Assembly (NCBI GenBank): GCA_039566865.1
Contig: CM076943.1
Span: forward strand, 9,968,001-10,032,000
Reading direction: 5' to 3'
Origin: Aurelia coerulea
Taxonomy: Eukaryota; Cnidaria; Scyphozoa; Semaeostomeae; Ulmaridae
Length of the DNA stretch: 64,000 nt
Shown one piece after another: positions 12,901-23,900 of the stretch. Below the pieces are notes generated by a model, which saw nothing but the letters and a program-made list of their open reading frames with translations, was not told where the DNA came from and searched no databases. The position numbers and the translations under genes were made by a program. Each line of letters begins with the position of its first letter. Position 1 is the stretch's first letter.

Positions 12901-15900
12901 TTTTGCACATCAAATCTGACCTGTCCTGGAAAAATAGCTTTAATGGACATACCTGTGCCGGAATAAATACCGAAAAGGTATAATCCTGTCTCGGAATTTT
13001 CAACCGAAAATGGGACCCTTAGACCCCCCGGGATTTTGAATAAGATAACAGACAAGCTTTTGCAATAATTACATTATAAGCGCTTGCAAACGAAGAAACT
13101 TTAACGATTGACTGATGAACAAGCACAAACGCAGCCGAAATCCTGGTTGGATAATCAACTCGTTGTGTAAGTAAAAAGAGTACGTTCGTTCACATTTGGT
13201 CTAGAATTTATTTTTGAGCTCATTCAGAACTGCAGAGGAAATAAATCAAACGTACCATCATCTCCAGAAGCTTTTCGCAACAATTTCTCTTTGCAGGCAA
13301 TTCTATTTCCACTCATCAACACTTGCGTCTTATTCTGCACATGAAAGTATGCTTGCCAGGTGGACATTGCAACAGGAGGTTCTTGACATGGCATCAATGA
13401 TCTATTGTTGATATATGCACCAGGAGTAAAGACAGTGTCACTACGAGAAAGAAGCAGGTAGAAACTTTCAAGAACAAATTTTCCTTTCCTTTTCAGATTT
13501 CTGCATCAGATTTCTTGTCTTTTCAGTATTTAGTATCTATCAACGGTTGCCTATCAATTAACATGACTGCTCAAGGGCGCCTACCCTGTAGGAACTGTTT
13601 TTATTCCCAGTACTGTAGAATTATTGGTGTCCTGTGACCCAGCACACAGAGTATCTGATTTAGTACGTAGAGTCAGTTCTGTCAAGGTCAAGATGACGTA
13701 TGAATAACTTTGTAGTTTCAAATTCCGGTTTTGATGTAATACGAGATCAACTGTTATACGAGCTGGCCACAGGGAACCAGACAGCGTGATTTTTGATTGG
13801 TCAACACTAATATACACAGATTAACAGGACTGGGTCACAGGACGCCAATTTCTCTGTGTACTGGGTCACGGGTATAGTACTGGGATTAAACACACTTAAA
13901 GTAACTCAGTATCTGTTCACCAGAGGAATTTACAGCTGCTCCAGACTGAGATTTATAAAACCGTAAACAACTTGAATCCGGCTTTTATGGCAGAAGTATT
14001 TGTTAGCAAAGATATGCCATATAAGTAGCCTTCGTGGCAATAATAATCTTGTTTTGCTTATAGCTACCGGGTGCGCCAAAATAAACTATGCACGTTTGGC
14101 AGGCCACGATAAATCGTACACAAGACCGATTTTGAAGATTTATGACTTGATCTTTAGCAGAAGGCCTGAATTAGATTCTAGCATTTTTTGCAAATTTTTC
14201 TGTTTTCAGTTTTTAGAGCTACAAGCGAGTTTCTTAAAATTTTTGTTTTCGAAAACACTGAAAGCGATCAAAAAACGTCGATCAAGCTTTCTAAAGAATC
14301 GACATGAATGGACAAAGAGAAAACTTTTTCGTGGTGATATGGGATTTAGAAATCGACTAATTGTAAGCTGCTGTACGAGAGTTTGTACTATCTTGTGAGA
14401 AATGTAATAATATTTTCAAGAATATAAAGAAATTTCTTTTCTATTGTAATGTCATTGAATGTATGCTTTGCTGCAGGCTGTGTTCCTGTATCAAGGGGGT
14501 TAAAAGACAAGCGAGGAAGAGTCATGGGGCCAGCAAGCATGGAGTTTTGTTACATTTTTGATTTGTGACGGCTTTTAGGGCGGCACTTTATTGAAACTAC
14601 TACAGAATTTCGCAACAAGCCAATCTTTGAAATAACACTCGTGCAGAAGTTTACAGTGATCAATTTCCAAATCCCCAAATCACGCTGAAAACATTTTCTC
14701 TTTGTCCATTCATGATGAGTCTTTAGAAAATTTGATCAACGTTTTTTGATCGTTTTCAGTGTTTTCGAAAACAAAAATTTTAAGAAACTCGCCTGTAGCT
14801 CTAAAAATTGAAAATGGAAAAATTTGCAAAAAATCTTAGAATCTAATCCAGGCTTTCTGCTAAAGATTAAGTGATATATCTTCAAAATCGGTCCAGTGTA
14901 CGATTTATCGTGGCCTGCCAAAAGTGCATAGTTTATTTTGGCGCACCCGGTAGGACGAATCAATATGGCATTGATACTATCAGGTTTATTGGTCAAAAAC
15001 TATGGCAGACTCTGCCAAGAGAAATCAAAGAGTCCCAATCATTGGAGATTTTTAAAAGAAATATTAAATCTATCAAAACTTTTGACTGCAGCTGTAAATT
15101 GTGTAAAATTTTTGTATCAAATCTAGGTTTGTTGTAATTAGACTTTTGTAAATATTCTGTATAGTTGGCCTTAATTTGTTTAACGCTAATGTCGTAGCTA
15201 ACTTTAAATAAATTGTTTATTTATTTATTATTATACACTTCCTACAAGGTAGGCGCCCTTGGATTGCTTAACTAATTACATTATTATAACAAAACTGACT
15301 TGGAATCGTACACAAATATGAGAGCTATTCTTTCCTTCAATGAATAAAAAGAATAAAGGCAAAAAACAGAAAATACATGGCAATACAGTAAACACCCGCA
15401 TATAAGTGATAAGCACTACAACTTTGCAAGTCAGCCTATGGGTTCTTGTACAATGAATACCATGAACTGGTTCTTATAAAATGTGCCGGGTGACTAAAAA
15501 AGTGTCCACCTGTTCGAAAAATCATTGGACCACATCTATTTGCGCAATAATCATCAAAATTTGTTTTTTAATAGCTACAAGACTGAACTGTTTTTGTATA
15601 TTTTGGTAATTTGCAAAATATTAGTCCTATGGTAAATTCAAGATTCAAAAATTCTCATCGAGCAATAGTTCAAAGAGTGGGCCATATGGAAAAATATTCT
15701 TGACAAGCAATTCTGAACTGAGCAATATTGCATGTTTGGCCCGGCGGCGTCTGAACAGCAAAAGTGAACATAAACAAAACAAAGGACACTTACTTGCCAT
15801 CCTGATCTTTAGCCCACATAATGGACTGTCCTTCTGGACTCGTGTGATACCAAATCCTAACACAACGTGGCCAAACATTCGCATTTTCACCTTCCTTCCA

Positions 15901-18024
15901 AACACGGATGCACCAACCATGTATAGAATAGGATAATTTCTTGAACTTTAATAGCGAGGTCTTCTGTCTTGACGTTCTTAAATCATGCAAAAATTGACAA
16001 TGTTTGCAATTAAACAAGCCTTTATCCAATGGATAATCTTTTGATATCAAGGTGCCCGGAGAATCATCCATTTCATTGTAAAATTTATGTTCTTGCTGGC
16101 AAGTACTAAGGCACTGGGTCTGTGCTTCACAACTAGCCGATGAACATAGTGCGGTATCTTCTCCCCTGCTATTGCTTCCATCTTTAAATGCCTGCACTAG
16201 GCGATGGTCTACTACTGGACTGCAATTTGAATGTTCTGCTTTCCTGTTCGGAAATTTCTGTTTAATTTCATTCGTAATAGGGCTATGTGAAGCAGTTTTT
16301 AATTCTTCCACTTGTACAACATTCTCCCCTTCTGCAAAACACTTGCAAGAACAGTCTGCCGAGTGCTCTGTCGGACAAGTTGAACTACGTTTACTGACAT
16401 TCAAAGACATATCTGAAGAATCTACTCCAAGACAACAGCACTTCTGTTCATGAAAATGTATTTCTAAATCATCAGGGACAGGCACCTCTTCAGCAGCTTT
16501 CACAGTGACCATGGTGCTATCAAGGCATAACTGAAAATTGCATTCATTTAAATCCGTTCTTGCAGGCTTGATGAATAAGATTATGGAACCAGATATCATC
16601 TTAGCCTCGAAATCAACATCTAAATCAAGAATGTAATGCGAAACTAGAACGTCATCAACGTTGGCCATTAATGGCAAATCTTTTGAGCTGTTCCACGTGA
16701 CAGGCTCGGGAACGTCTATGTTTTTGTAAGAAGATTGCGAAGGCGAATCTTTGGTTGCTGGGAAGAATTGCGAAGCAGCAATTTTTGCATCCGACAGCGC
16801 AATGTTTTCAGGAATAGCTTTAGTTACGGTACTTATTTCAAGATCAAGCATATTCCGATGTGGTGTACCACTTTCTGAACGAATCGTTGATTCAATGCAT
16901 GATTCAGAATGATTAGCCATTCTTTCAAGATCAAAAACTGATTCTGTTCTATCAGTACCAATCATAATTACGTTATCGAGCTGTTGAAGACGTGTATGTC
17001 CCATTTCTGATGCCGTGGGTTCTGTCGACACTGTACAATGAGATTCCTGAGCAAGGGTTTGGTCACAATAGCTACCCAAAATACCAATATTGGTGGGGAC
17101 ATGCGGGACGGTCAAGATGTCTTCTTTCTCATGAATCAGAAAATCTGTCGCAATATTAGATCTCGTGACTTGAACCTGGTTATTGTCTGTCCTCTGCCGT
17201 TTGGCACTGATCGGGTACTCAGTTTCTTTGACTGAAGATCGGTCATTCTTCTGTTTATCATCCATGAAATTATCAACAGAAATTTCATTTATGCTGATTT
17301 TATTCTTGTTGGGAACAAAATTAGTTTCGACATGAACACATTTTGAAGATTGCTGGAGATCATCTGAATTGAGCTGATTTGAATCAATATCGAACTGAAA
17401 GCAGCTTGTCTCACCAGTGGCTTTGTATCCCTGACCAGCAACGACAGTTGTAGAGCTACCTGGTGTATGTTTCTCAGTTAAGACAAGGGAATCTTGCGTT
17501 TGAGGTTGGTCAGTTGGGTTCAGTTCAGCACTATGGTCATACGTCCTTTTTTGGCTAGATCTGTCAGAGGAAAGGGAATCGATACTACCATTCACCTGTT
17601 TAACATTTGCTGCTTTGCTATCGTTTGAGCTTTTAATCAGATAAGATTTCTTGAGTAGGTGTACGTTGCTGTATATTGAAGAACCAAATAATTCTAAATT
17701 TGCATTGATATTAGAACTATTACATATCTGAGTGAGTTTGCTCTCAACGGTTGGAAAGATAACTCTTCCATCACATTCATTTGAAGAGTCATTTAAGATA
17801 TCAACATCACTATCCTCATTATCAACACCAGTACTGCTACAAGCTACATCAAGTCGTTCTATGGTTGATTTATGCAAGGTTTCGTTTTGGCTGCACCTTG
17901 TAGGGCAGGCACAAGGCAACCTTTTTGGTGCTATCAACTTCAAGTCACACTGTGCACTGAGGCCTGATAAGACGTAACTAGCTTCCATATAGACATCGCA
18001 GAGGGTCCATTTAGAAGGAAACAT
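955..18024 (-). CDS. AOPEP: Aminopeptidase O (M1 family zinc metallopeptidase), 3' end outside window
   Basis: Removes N-terminal residues from peptides; a zinc metallopeptidase of the leukotriene-A4-hydrolase branch of family M1. Exons, in transcription order: 15794-18024, 13256-13440, 10545-10836, 9315-9501, 8131-8237, 7909-7940, 6965-7083, 4495-4602, 4279-4304 (tentative), 2561-2615, 955-1014. Every border is GT-AG and phases agree across all junctions, giving about 1134 codons before the left edge. Recognisable segments, from memory of the vertebrate protein, are [82 protein letters not shown] and [10 protein letters not shown]. The zinc site HEISH lies near residues 926-930 and the third ligand E follows 18 residues later, so the active site is intact. 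As in vertebrate AOPEP, the usual M1 GxMEN motif is absent. The last exon seen (DSEEALAG..., 20 codons) fits the region after GIP; remaining 3' exons lie to the left. No intron carries an obvious second gene. Confidence 0.9.
1804..1944. repeat. Palindrome
   Basis: Arms 1805-1849 and 1898-1941 (ATTAAACGATTAC, GGTCCATGCTGGAAAATATT) around an inner hairpin of TACGGACC / GGTCCGTA. A likely outer partner, GGCTTTATTATATGGCAG at 1942 against GCCATATAATAATGCC at 2290, suggests an element of about 500 bp. Confidence 0.75.
3118..3304. repeat. Small element with 14-bp inverted ends
   Basis: GTTAGTTGACGGAG at 3122-3135 and CTCCGTCAACTAAC at 3290-3303, interior unique. In an AOPEP intron. Confidence 0.6.
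3312..3402. repeat. Imperfect hairpin
   Basis: GGTCTGTTTCAATCAGCAT ... ATCTCT pairs with AGAGAT ... ATGCTAGTTGAAACAGAACC across a seven-base loop. Confidence 0.6.
4807..5036 (-). other. Open frame in AOPEP intron, unassigned
   Basis: A 76-codon open stretch on the AOPEP coding strand, reading ...[19 protein letters not shown]... Its start region overlaps a good splice acceptor (TTTGTCTAATTTCAG, ending near 4988). It lies between two solid AOPEP exons that join in phase without it, so it is not needed for the enzyme. It could be an alternative exon, a transposase scrap or chance. No function can be given. Confidence 0.25.
5600..6068. mobile_element. Pogo-like MITE (CAGTAAAAACCCGCGTATAAG)
   Basis: 469 bp with inverted ends CAGTAAAAACCCGCGTATAAG and CTTATACGCGGGTTTTTACTG, flanked by TA. 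The motif GGTTCTTA recurs inside the arms. CAGT ends plus TA target are typical of the pogo/Tigger branch of Tc1/mariner. Confidence 0.85.
6110..6630. mobile_element. Foldback element family I, copy 1
   Basis: Matches 43140-43650 along its whole length, for example CTACAATATGGTATCAAGCA and GAAATTTGACGACGTCACA. Arms include GGTTCCAAATCTTTAAAAAG and the inverse near 6600. AOPEP intron. Confidence 0.8.
7482..7600. repeat. Near-perfect hairpin, about 50-bp arms
   Basis: TTAAATAACGGACGCATCAT and the following AAACCCATAAACGCA pair with TGCGTTTATGGGTTT and ATGATGAGTCCGTTATTTAA. Ends and compactness suggest a foldback MITE. AOPEP intron. Confidence 0.85.
8319..9113. mobile_element. Foldback MITE, family B (CCCGGTGAGTCA termini)
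   Basis: Left end CCCGGTGAGTCAATAAAAAG, right end CCCACCCGG before TA (9114). Contains the hallmark segments CACGTGCTATCCTCTTGGGA and its inverted partner about 8597-8680. Lies in the AOPEP intron between the catalytic exon and the next one. It is about 160 bp longer than the copy at 19733 because of an insert near 8705-8890. Confidence 0.8.
9315..9501 (-). CDS. AOPEP: AOPEP catalytic exon (zinc-binding HEXXH-X18-E)
   Basis: Acceptor TTTTAG at 9502-9504, donor AAAAG|GTACAG at 9314. The exon enters in phase 2, completing a serine codon, and leaves in phase 0. It encodes [10 protein letters not shown], then [10 protein letters not shown], then [17 protein letters not shown]. The two histidines and the downstream glutamate are the expected zinc ligands and the first glutamate is the general base. 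Confidence 0.93.
10032..10150. mobile_element. Truncated copy of the 43965 hAT MITE
   Basis: CAGTGGCGGACATTTTGCCA then AATATTGGGGGG, the reverse complement of the 43965 element's right end, followed by the shared AACAATAGAAACAAACA-type segment (inverted). The other terminus is missing. In an AOPEP intron. Confidence 0.65.
11042..11400. repeat. Head-to-head inverted duplication with coding-like arms
   Basis: Arms of about 170 bp. The minus-strand left arm is open for 60 codons ([51 protein letters not shown]) and ends at a donor-like GAG|GTATGT. The right arm on the plus strand reads [18 protein letters not shown] and on with one stop. Differences between arms are mostly conservative. Lies in an AOPEP intron; the flanking AOPEP exons join without it. 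Confidence 0.7.
11520..12090. mobile_element. Dispersed foldback family H, copy 1
   Basis: Inverted arms contain GAGCATATATCGAAAGAAGA, CTAGCGCACTCGTTGTACAT and GCGATCGCTAATCGCTTTGA. Same sequence recurs at 44690-45130 and 62570-63160. No coding content recognised. Confidence 0.75.
12296..12492. repeat. Hairpin element, about 70-bp arms
   Basis: GCAATAAGAAACAT and GTGTCAATTCTTCTATGTGC on the left pair with GCACATAGAAGAATTGACAC and ATGTTTCTTATTGC on the right; a long TTAACTGACTGCGCA stem closes the middle. AOPEP intron. Confidence 0.85.
13915..15232 (+). mobile_element. 3' end of a non-LTR retrotransposon (LINE), split by a foldback MITE
   Basis: Coding remnant of the reverse-transcriptase ORF C-terminus. 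Left part 13915-14066 reads [15 protein letters not shown], then [17 protein letters not shown], then after a frameshift [13 protein letters not shown]. Right part from 14953 continues [40 protein letters not shown] and ends with the C-x-C-x2-C tail (CSCKLC). The 3' end is an AT-rich TAAATAAATTG/TTTATTTATT tract near 15200-15235. The 884-bp MITE at 14067-14950 separates the halves at a single TA. A 23-base inverted pair (about 13573-13596 and 15240-15262) brackets the block. Not functional. Confidence 0.85.
14067..14950. mobile_element. Foldback MITE, family A (CCGGGTGCGCC termini)
   Basis: Begins CCGGGTGCGCCAAAATAAAC and ends with its reverse complement; arms about 310 bp (14067-14372 and 14650-14950) with a unique centre. 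Flanked by TA on both sides (14065-14066, 14951-14952). Inserted in a LINE. Apparent long ORFs in the arms are by-products of the repeat. Terminal sequence and TA target suggest a Tc1/mariner-type transposase acting in trans (inference). Confidence 0.88.
15387..15480. mobile_element. Fragment of the CAGTAAA...CCGC MITE
   Basis: ACAGTAAACACCCGCATATAAG followed by CTACAACTTTGCAAGTCAGCC and TTCTTGTAC, matching the left end of the 5600-6068 element with several changes. The right end is absent. Confidence 0.6.
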
Positions 18025-18035
18025 GCTTGTGGCAG
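15794..18035 (-). CDS. AOPEP: AOPEP first coding exon, with long N-terminal extension
   Basis: A 2.2-kb exon in a gene whose other exons are 26-292 bases. A clear acceptor (pyrimidine run then CAG) ends at 18036, so the exon begins at 18035 and the first in-frame ATG is at 18024 ([18 protein letters not shown]); reading further upstream enters the intron. Residues 1-448 precede the conserved DLPLMAN start and are rich in S, T, N, D and Q, with a basic patch (SAKRQR) and a Cys-containing patch near residues 30-45 ([12 protein letters not shown]). Residues 449-743 match the AOPEP N-terminal domain, itself holding a Cys-rich, poorly conserved insert. The donor is GGCAA|GTAAGTG. A 5' untranslated exon must exist to the right but was not identified. 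Confidence 0.85.
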
Positions 18036-19732
18036 CTGAAAGAAAAAAGAGAAGATCTGATAATTGAGACATTTTGTCAGCAAAGAACCATAAAGAGTTG
18101 TAACAAAACAAGCGGTGTAGGATTGCACAGTGGGTTAGAGGCAGACATTCGAAAATTTCGAAATTCTCTAAATCACTGGTTGTTATGCAGCTTTAGAAAG
18201 CTGAAGAATTGGGCTTTCGTGCGCTTTTTAAAATTTTCATTTATCTTGTGTTATCACAGAGTTATAGATTTTTTAATCCGAGTAAATTGGACAAAATCTT
18301 TGAAAATGTTACACCCAGAATTCTAGTGGCAAAGAATGTGAATAAATGTTTCTCAGCTAAAAAAATGGCTTGCAGATTGTTAGATCGGTATTACCAGAAC
18401 GTAAATAGTCACCATTGGTTGAAAAGCAAGATGAAAATCTTTTATCAAGTCCGCTTTTACCACAGCAACAATTTTCTTCAGACACTTTGTCAGATTTGTC
18501 ATCTCATTCAGAGGGCAAAATTTGACTTCAATCAAGAATATCTCCAAAAGTACGAGGAGAAACATCAACACCAATACATTTTTTGAAAGAGAAGCCCATG
18601 ATAAGTTTATTTTTGAAGCTTTCATTTTGTTTCACCTCGGAAAATTCAAATAAACAGGGGGGAAAGACCTTTGTTGGGACATTTTGGATGTCCCAAGAAA
18701 AGATATTGAGACAGGACCCATTTTTCAGAATGCTAGAAAATATCTTAATTAAGAAGCATCCTAGGTAATATTGTTTGTAATTTTATGTGCATAAGAACCT
18801 ATTTCATAGCTTAGGCTTATATTGAAATGCAACAGAAAGGAGATTTTTGGTTAGAATTCCTGAAACTGAAATATAGGTACCAGTCTCCTAAATGTGGAGA
18901 AATATTCAACTTTATTCATTGTTCCAACAGAATATGTTGAAAAGAGCCATCAGTCACCATTACTAATTTTCTTGAGACCGAGGAGTATAAAAGGGTTTTT
19001 GCCTCAGGGTCTAAAGTTAGAATATCGGGCCCCAGCCCCCCAAAATATGAAAATTTTAAATTTTTTGTGAACCATTTGATTTATCCTTCTCATACGTTGA
19101 AAATTAGCTACCAACTGCTCCTGTAACATTTTTTCCCTGTAGATATCCATGAATGTCTGCAAAATCGCCATTTTGGCCCACTGTGGATTGGGAGAATGGG
19201 CAATTTGGTAATAATGCTTGGCTTGACAAAATTGCACTCTATTCAACGGGTACAATCATTAAAACATTCCCCAACATTCCATTCACAACATTCAACGGGC
19301 ACAATCTTTAATACACTCCCCTACAATCACCTACAATCACCTAAAGGGTAAACCCCCTTTTAGGCAGTGGGCATTGTTACGTCAGCCCAACTGCCTGAAG
19401 AATTTCACACGTTAAGGTCGGTGATTGAATAGACAGAATGAAACAAGCAAGCAGAAAGAGCGTAAAAAGGTGGGAACAGGAAACTACGAGCGACTTGGAG
19501 GGTGGGATAAATAAAAAAACTTCAAACAGCGACAGCGAAATTTCCCAGCTTGCAACGTAGGGTCAAAATAACGGGATGAGGAAATGCTGAATATGAAGCA
19601 TACATATACGCCTTAGCACCACGCAATATCAGGTGACAGAAAGGGGTCGCAGTGTAGAACGGCTTGAAAGGAAGAGCCATGCTCCTCCGGGAGGTATTAA
19701 CTCCAGTTAACTGCTATCTTGAACTTCGAATA
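18036..19732. other. Upstream of AOPEP first coding exon: no gene seen
   Basis: Presumably holds the AOPEP 5' UTR exon and promoter, neither identifiable by eye. A plus-strand frame of 125 codons at 18209-18586 has biased composition but no recognisable domain. A CCTACAATCACC triplication is at about 19310-19340. Confidence 0.5.
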
Positions 19733-20363
19733 CCGGGTGAGTCAGAAAAAAGAATCCCCGTTTGAAAGGTCACGGCTCCCTGGAAATCAAGACAATGATA
19801 TCTGCAAATATATAGATTAATGGTAGAAATGTTCAAATCTACCATAAAATTTACCTAACTGAAATCGGCCACTCCATTCTGAAATTATGAGGGATTTTCT
19901 CAAGAAAGCCCCCATCAAAAAACCTTCAAAACGTGCCCAAAATCATGAACACATTTCCCATACATTTCTGCCTTACAATGGCATTACAGGAATGACTTGT
20001 GTACGCTTTAGCACGTGCTATCCTCTTGGGAGGATGAACAAGTCCTCCCCCTGGTATCGATGACCTATTCAAGGGAATTCCATTCTCCCAAGAGGACAAA
20101 ATACATGAATTTATGTCAGTGTCATCAATTTTCGGAAGGAAAATTTGCTCATTGTTTTCATTCGTTTTTGCAGGTTTTTGGAAGGGGCTTTCTGCAAAAA
20201 GTCACCCATATAGACGGGAAGGAACGGCCGATTAAGGCCGGGTAAAGTACTGAGCCTAATTGAACATATTGGCAATAGAACAAGACAGTTTCCAATATTA
20301 TTGCTTCGATTTTCATGGAACAGTGGCCTTCCAAGCGAGGATTCTTTTTTCTGACTCACCCGG
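19733..20363. mobile_element. Foldback MITE, family B, best-preserved copy
   Basis: 631 bp, from CCGGGTGAGTCAGAAAAAAG to its inverted end CTGACTCACCCGG, with TA at both flanks. Lies between AOPEP and the unidentified upstream gene. Serves as the reference for reading insertions in the copy at 40494. Confidence 0.88.
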
Positions 20364-20908
20364 TATAATTCAAACTGCTGTCTTTGTAGTTGTCAAGAAA
20401 CAGTGAAGTTGAATGACTTTTTCGAGCTAAACAAGTTTAAAGCAGACAGTCTGCTGACTCATGGACATTTCTCAGTTGATTGACTAACCATCATGAACAT
20501 GCAAATAAGATGCTGCTGTATGCCCCTTCAACTTCAAACTAAACATGAAACATGGTTGATAAACAAGGGAAAATTTTGTAAAACAAAGAATTCAAGTCTG
20601 ATCAAGACAAAGCGATATTGCAGCTTCAAGAATAGATTTCACACCTTCTGCGCAGCCAACCATAATGTTTTGCACTCTCTGCTTATTCTAATTTAATTCA
20701 AAACACTCAGAGATGTAAGATCAGTTCTTCAGAAAGGCAAATAGCTTTGTCCTTTCAGAAAGCTGAATATTTTGTTTCGCAAGATTTGCCCTTGCTTGGT
20801 CGATAAAAGAAGTTTTTAGGAGAGGTGGCTGGCCAAACGGACAAACATCTTGCATGGGAAGCAAATCTCAAGTGTTTTGCAAACAATGTTTGTTATTTTT
20901 GCCAACGC

Positions 20909-23900
20909 TTAAATATTACCTTTTCCACAAGTTTTCTTTAACTTCCTGAAGCCGTTCTCTCCTACTGCTAAGTGTATCAGATACAGCAGCAATGGATAGG
21001 TATCTGAGCACAAGGCAGTACTACTCAACATTCCAGTCACAGGGAAACCAGATTTGTGAATGCACATGGTTCGAGTACTCTCATTTTCTTTTGATGTTCT
21101 TTTCTCAGCTAAATATAACGACAAAGCTTTCCACTGCATTGTCCCAATGTTTTGAAAATGCAGTCCATAGATCAACCATTCATTTTTACTTGAAAGATCA
21201 CAAATCAGCTCTGTAACTGTTTTTGATAAGATTGCAAAATCTTTCCCAAGCAACACGAAAAACAACTCTCGAGAAGTGTTGATATCAATAGCAAGCAAAT
21301 CCTCTTCGAACTTCTCTCTACATAGGTTGCTATCTTCGTTCCTATACATGGATATATTGGAGAATTTTGCATTGAAGTCTGCAGATTTTCGAACTCTTAA
21401 ATTTTGCAAGATGGCATCTGCAAGAAGATTGCTTTCGTCGGCTGTTCCCGTTCCTGTCATGGTTACCAAGATAACATGGACGGGCGAAAAGATGATCCCT
21501 GCTGGTGTAACCTAGATGTGTGAGAACAGTAAATGCCTGGTATCATATAAGCTAACATGAAAATTCAGTTTATAATTTAAGAACACATGCACAATCTACC
21601 ATCGTAAAACTGAAAAGATGCAGATATTTGATTCATATTTCAGGCCATTTGGAAGCCATTTTTGGAAGCAATCTTTCTTTAGATAATCGCTCCTAATTTC
21701 TGAACGAACGGTATCATTTTGACAGGATCAGCTTTCAAATCTTTTCAAAACCTTACCTCTCCATCATGTTCATGAATATAGTAAACATAGCCCTTAAAAA
21801 TGAGGGACCCCTCACTTGGCATCGAAACAAAAGCCATATCACAGTAGTATGAAAATTGAAAATGCAAACATCTCGGTGTCAATAAGTTAGTGCATATGAT
21901 GGTACACACGAGAAACTCTCTTTTCAAACAGGTAAGGTAAAAATGCTTTCAGCTAGGCTGTCAAATTCATAGAGCACGCCAAGAACAAGGGAATTGCATA
22001 CACGTATCTTAGGAAACTAAGAATTTTGGCAAGTACTGAAAGTTTCTTAAAATTATCAGATTTTTAGTACTCACAGTTTCTTACGAGTTTCTTAAAGGTT
22101 CCATAACAATATTCATGTTCACTGCCTGTTCCCTCGTGAACATCTCAAAACAAGGTCTTTTCAAGCCTTTCTAGTGTTTAGGCATCACTCAAGTACCTTC
22201 CAAGTAATATGATACAGAAAACAAGTGAAAAGAAACAAAAAATATGTTAAAGATTTCTTTTATAAAAAACAAATAGTTTCTTAAGTTTTATTTTCCCGGC
22301 ACTGGAGTTTCTTAATTTTTTGGCGATCTGAGAGTTGAGTTTCTTGTGGACAGTTTCTTATGAAAAAAATACGTGCATTAGACAACAAAACAATTTGTTG
22401 ATATTTTCTCCTAAAACTGGTTAAATCACAACGTCAGATAAAGTAGAGAAGAGAATGAAAGGAAATCCAACAAATTGAAATAAAACATTTGCAAAATAAG
22501 CACACTGTTTGCTTCTTTCTTAACAGATCATATTTGACGATTTGCTGATAAATGCTCAAGCAATAGTCAGCAAAGAATCTCGTGAATCATTCTGTACCCT
22601 AATCCACATACCTTATCATCCTTTTCGGGTAGTTTGATTGCTTCTGCAACTTTCTCAGAATCCAAAATAGTCAATCCCATTTCTTTTGCCAAATCAGGCC
22701 AATCAATTTCCAAAGCTCTTTGAAAAGCACGTTCGAAACATTCAACCAGGCTCTTTGTCTGGAACTGCTGCTGACAAAATGTCGACAGGACAAAGTACAA
22801 ATCAGCCACTTGGGAACCAGTTTCATAAACCTCGTTTGTGCTTCCTGATAGAATGCATTTTAAATGCTTCTGATACCAGGAGTGATCAACTGGCCAATCC
22901 TTAAAAAGTAAGCTCGTGTTAACTTAATCGCTGAAAACTCAACTGAGCGACATTTGAGAAAAAGGAATTTGCAGTGCAAGGATTAGTGGTTACTCTGTTG
23001 TCTTTTTATTGCCTATGTGCACGTGCCGCAGAAAATAAGAACACAAAAACGTCATTTTTCCTTTCCTTTTACCTTTTTCCCATACTTCTAGAAGCCGTGC
23101 GAAAAAAACGTAAATAAATTTTCAAAGTGCAGTCTCTACTTAATGCACAAGGAATATCATTTAAGATTTAAGATACAAAAATTTGCGATTGTGTCTCTCT
23201 AACTCTTTCCTTCAATCTGCAATGGTGTTCATCTCCCTAGTCGAGCTAAATGTTTTCAGTTTATGAAGAGAACGTATTAGCCTGCGTGCAGGCTTTACTT
23301 TCCACTGCGAAGGAGAGCCAAGACGAACGTATGGGAATAAGGAAATCAGAAAGGAAGTCGAGGATGTATTATCATTCAGACACAAATGAGAATGGTGCTT
23401 GGCGCACACCTAAGAGGTGTGTCAAAAAAATATCCAATTTTAAAAGGCCATGATAAATCGTCCAATAGACCGATTTTGATAAATGCGATGTAAATTTCTG
23501 GGCAAAAATCCAAAATTATACTGAGTACACTTTTTCTATTTTTCGACTATCTAATTTTTGCAATTACAAGCAATGATAATGAAACTCCGTGGGTATGGAG
23601 ACAGCCTACATCGATCGAAAAATATCGATCAAATGCGATGTGAAGTTAGCTTTAATCAATGGTTAATCAGTCTCAAAATGTTCCTCGATAGTTAATTTAA
23701 ACGTAGACACCTTGTATATTGACAACGGTACTTTTGAGAGTAGAAATATTAATCTTGAAAGCTAAAATTTGCGTCCATCTCCAAACCAGAGCTTTGGCCT
23801 TTTGGCCTAAGGAAATTCTTGAGTCACATTGAATCAAAAAATGAAATTAAAGAAAGATTAAGAAACTACACACTGGGTGATTACAGCAAGCAGAATATAA

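Noticed and set aside
14000..14398. 132-codon plus-strand frame
   Set aside because: It runs from LINE sequence into the arm of the family A MITE; the same arm gives matching frames at 14736 and 31052.
18209..18586. 125-codon plus-strand frame upstream of AOPEP
   Set aside because: No domain, no splice context and low-complexity AT-rich composition; probably chance.
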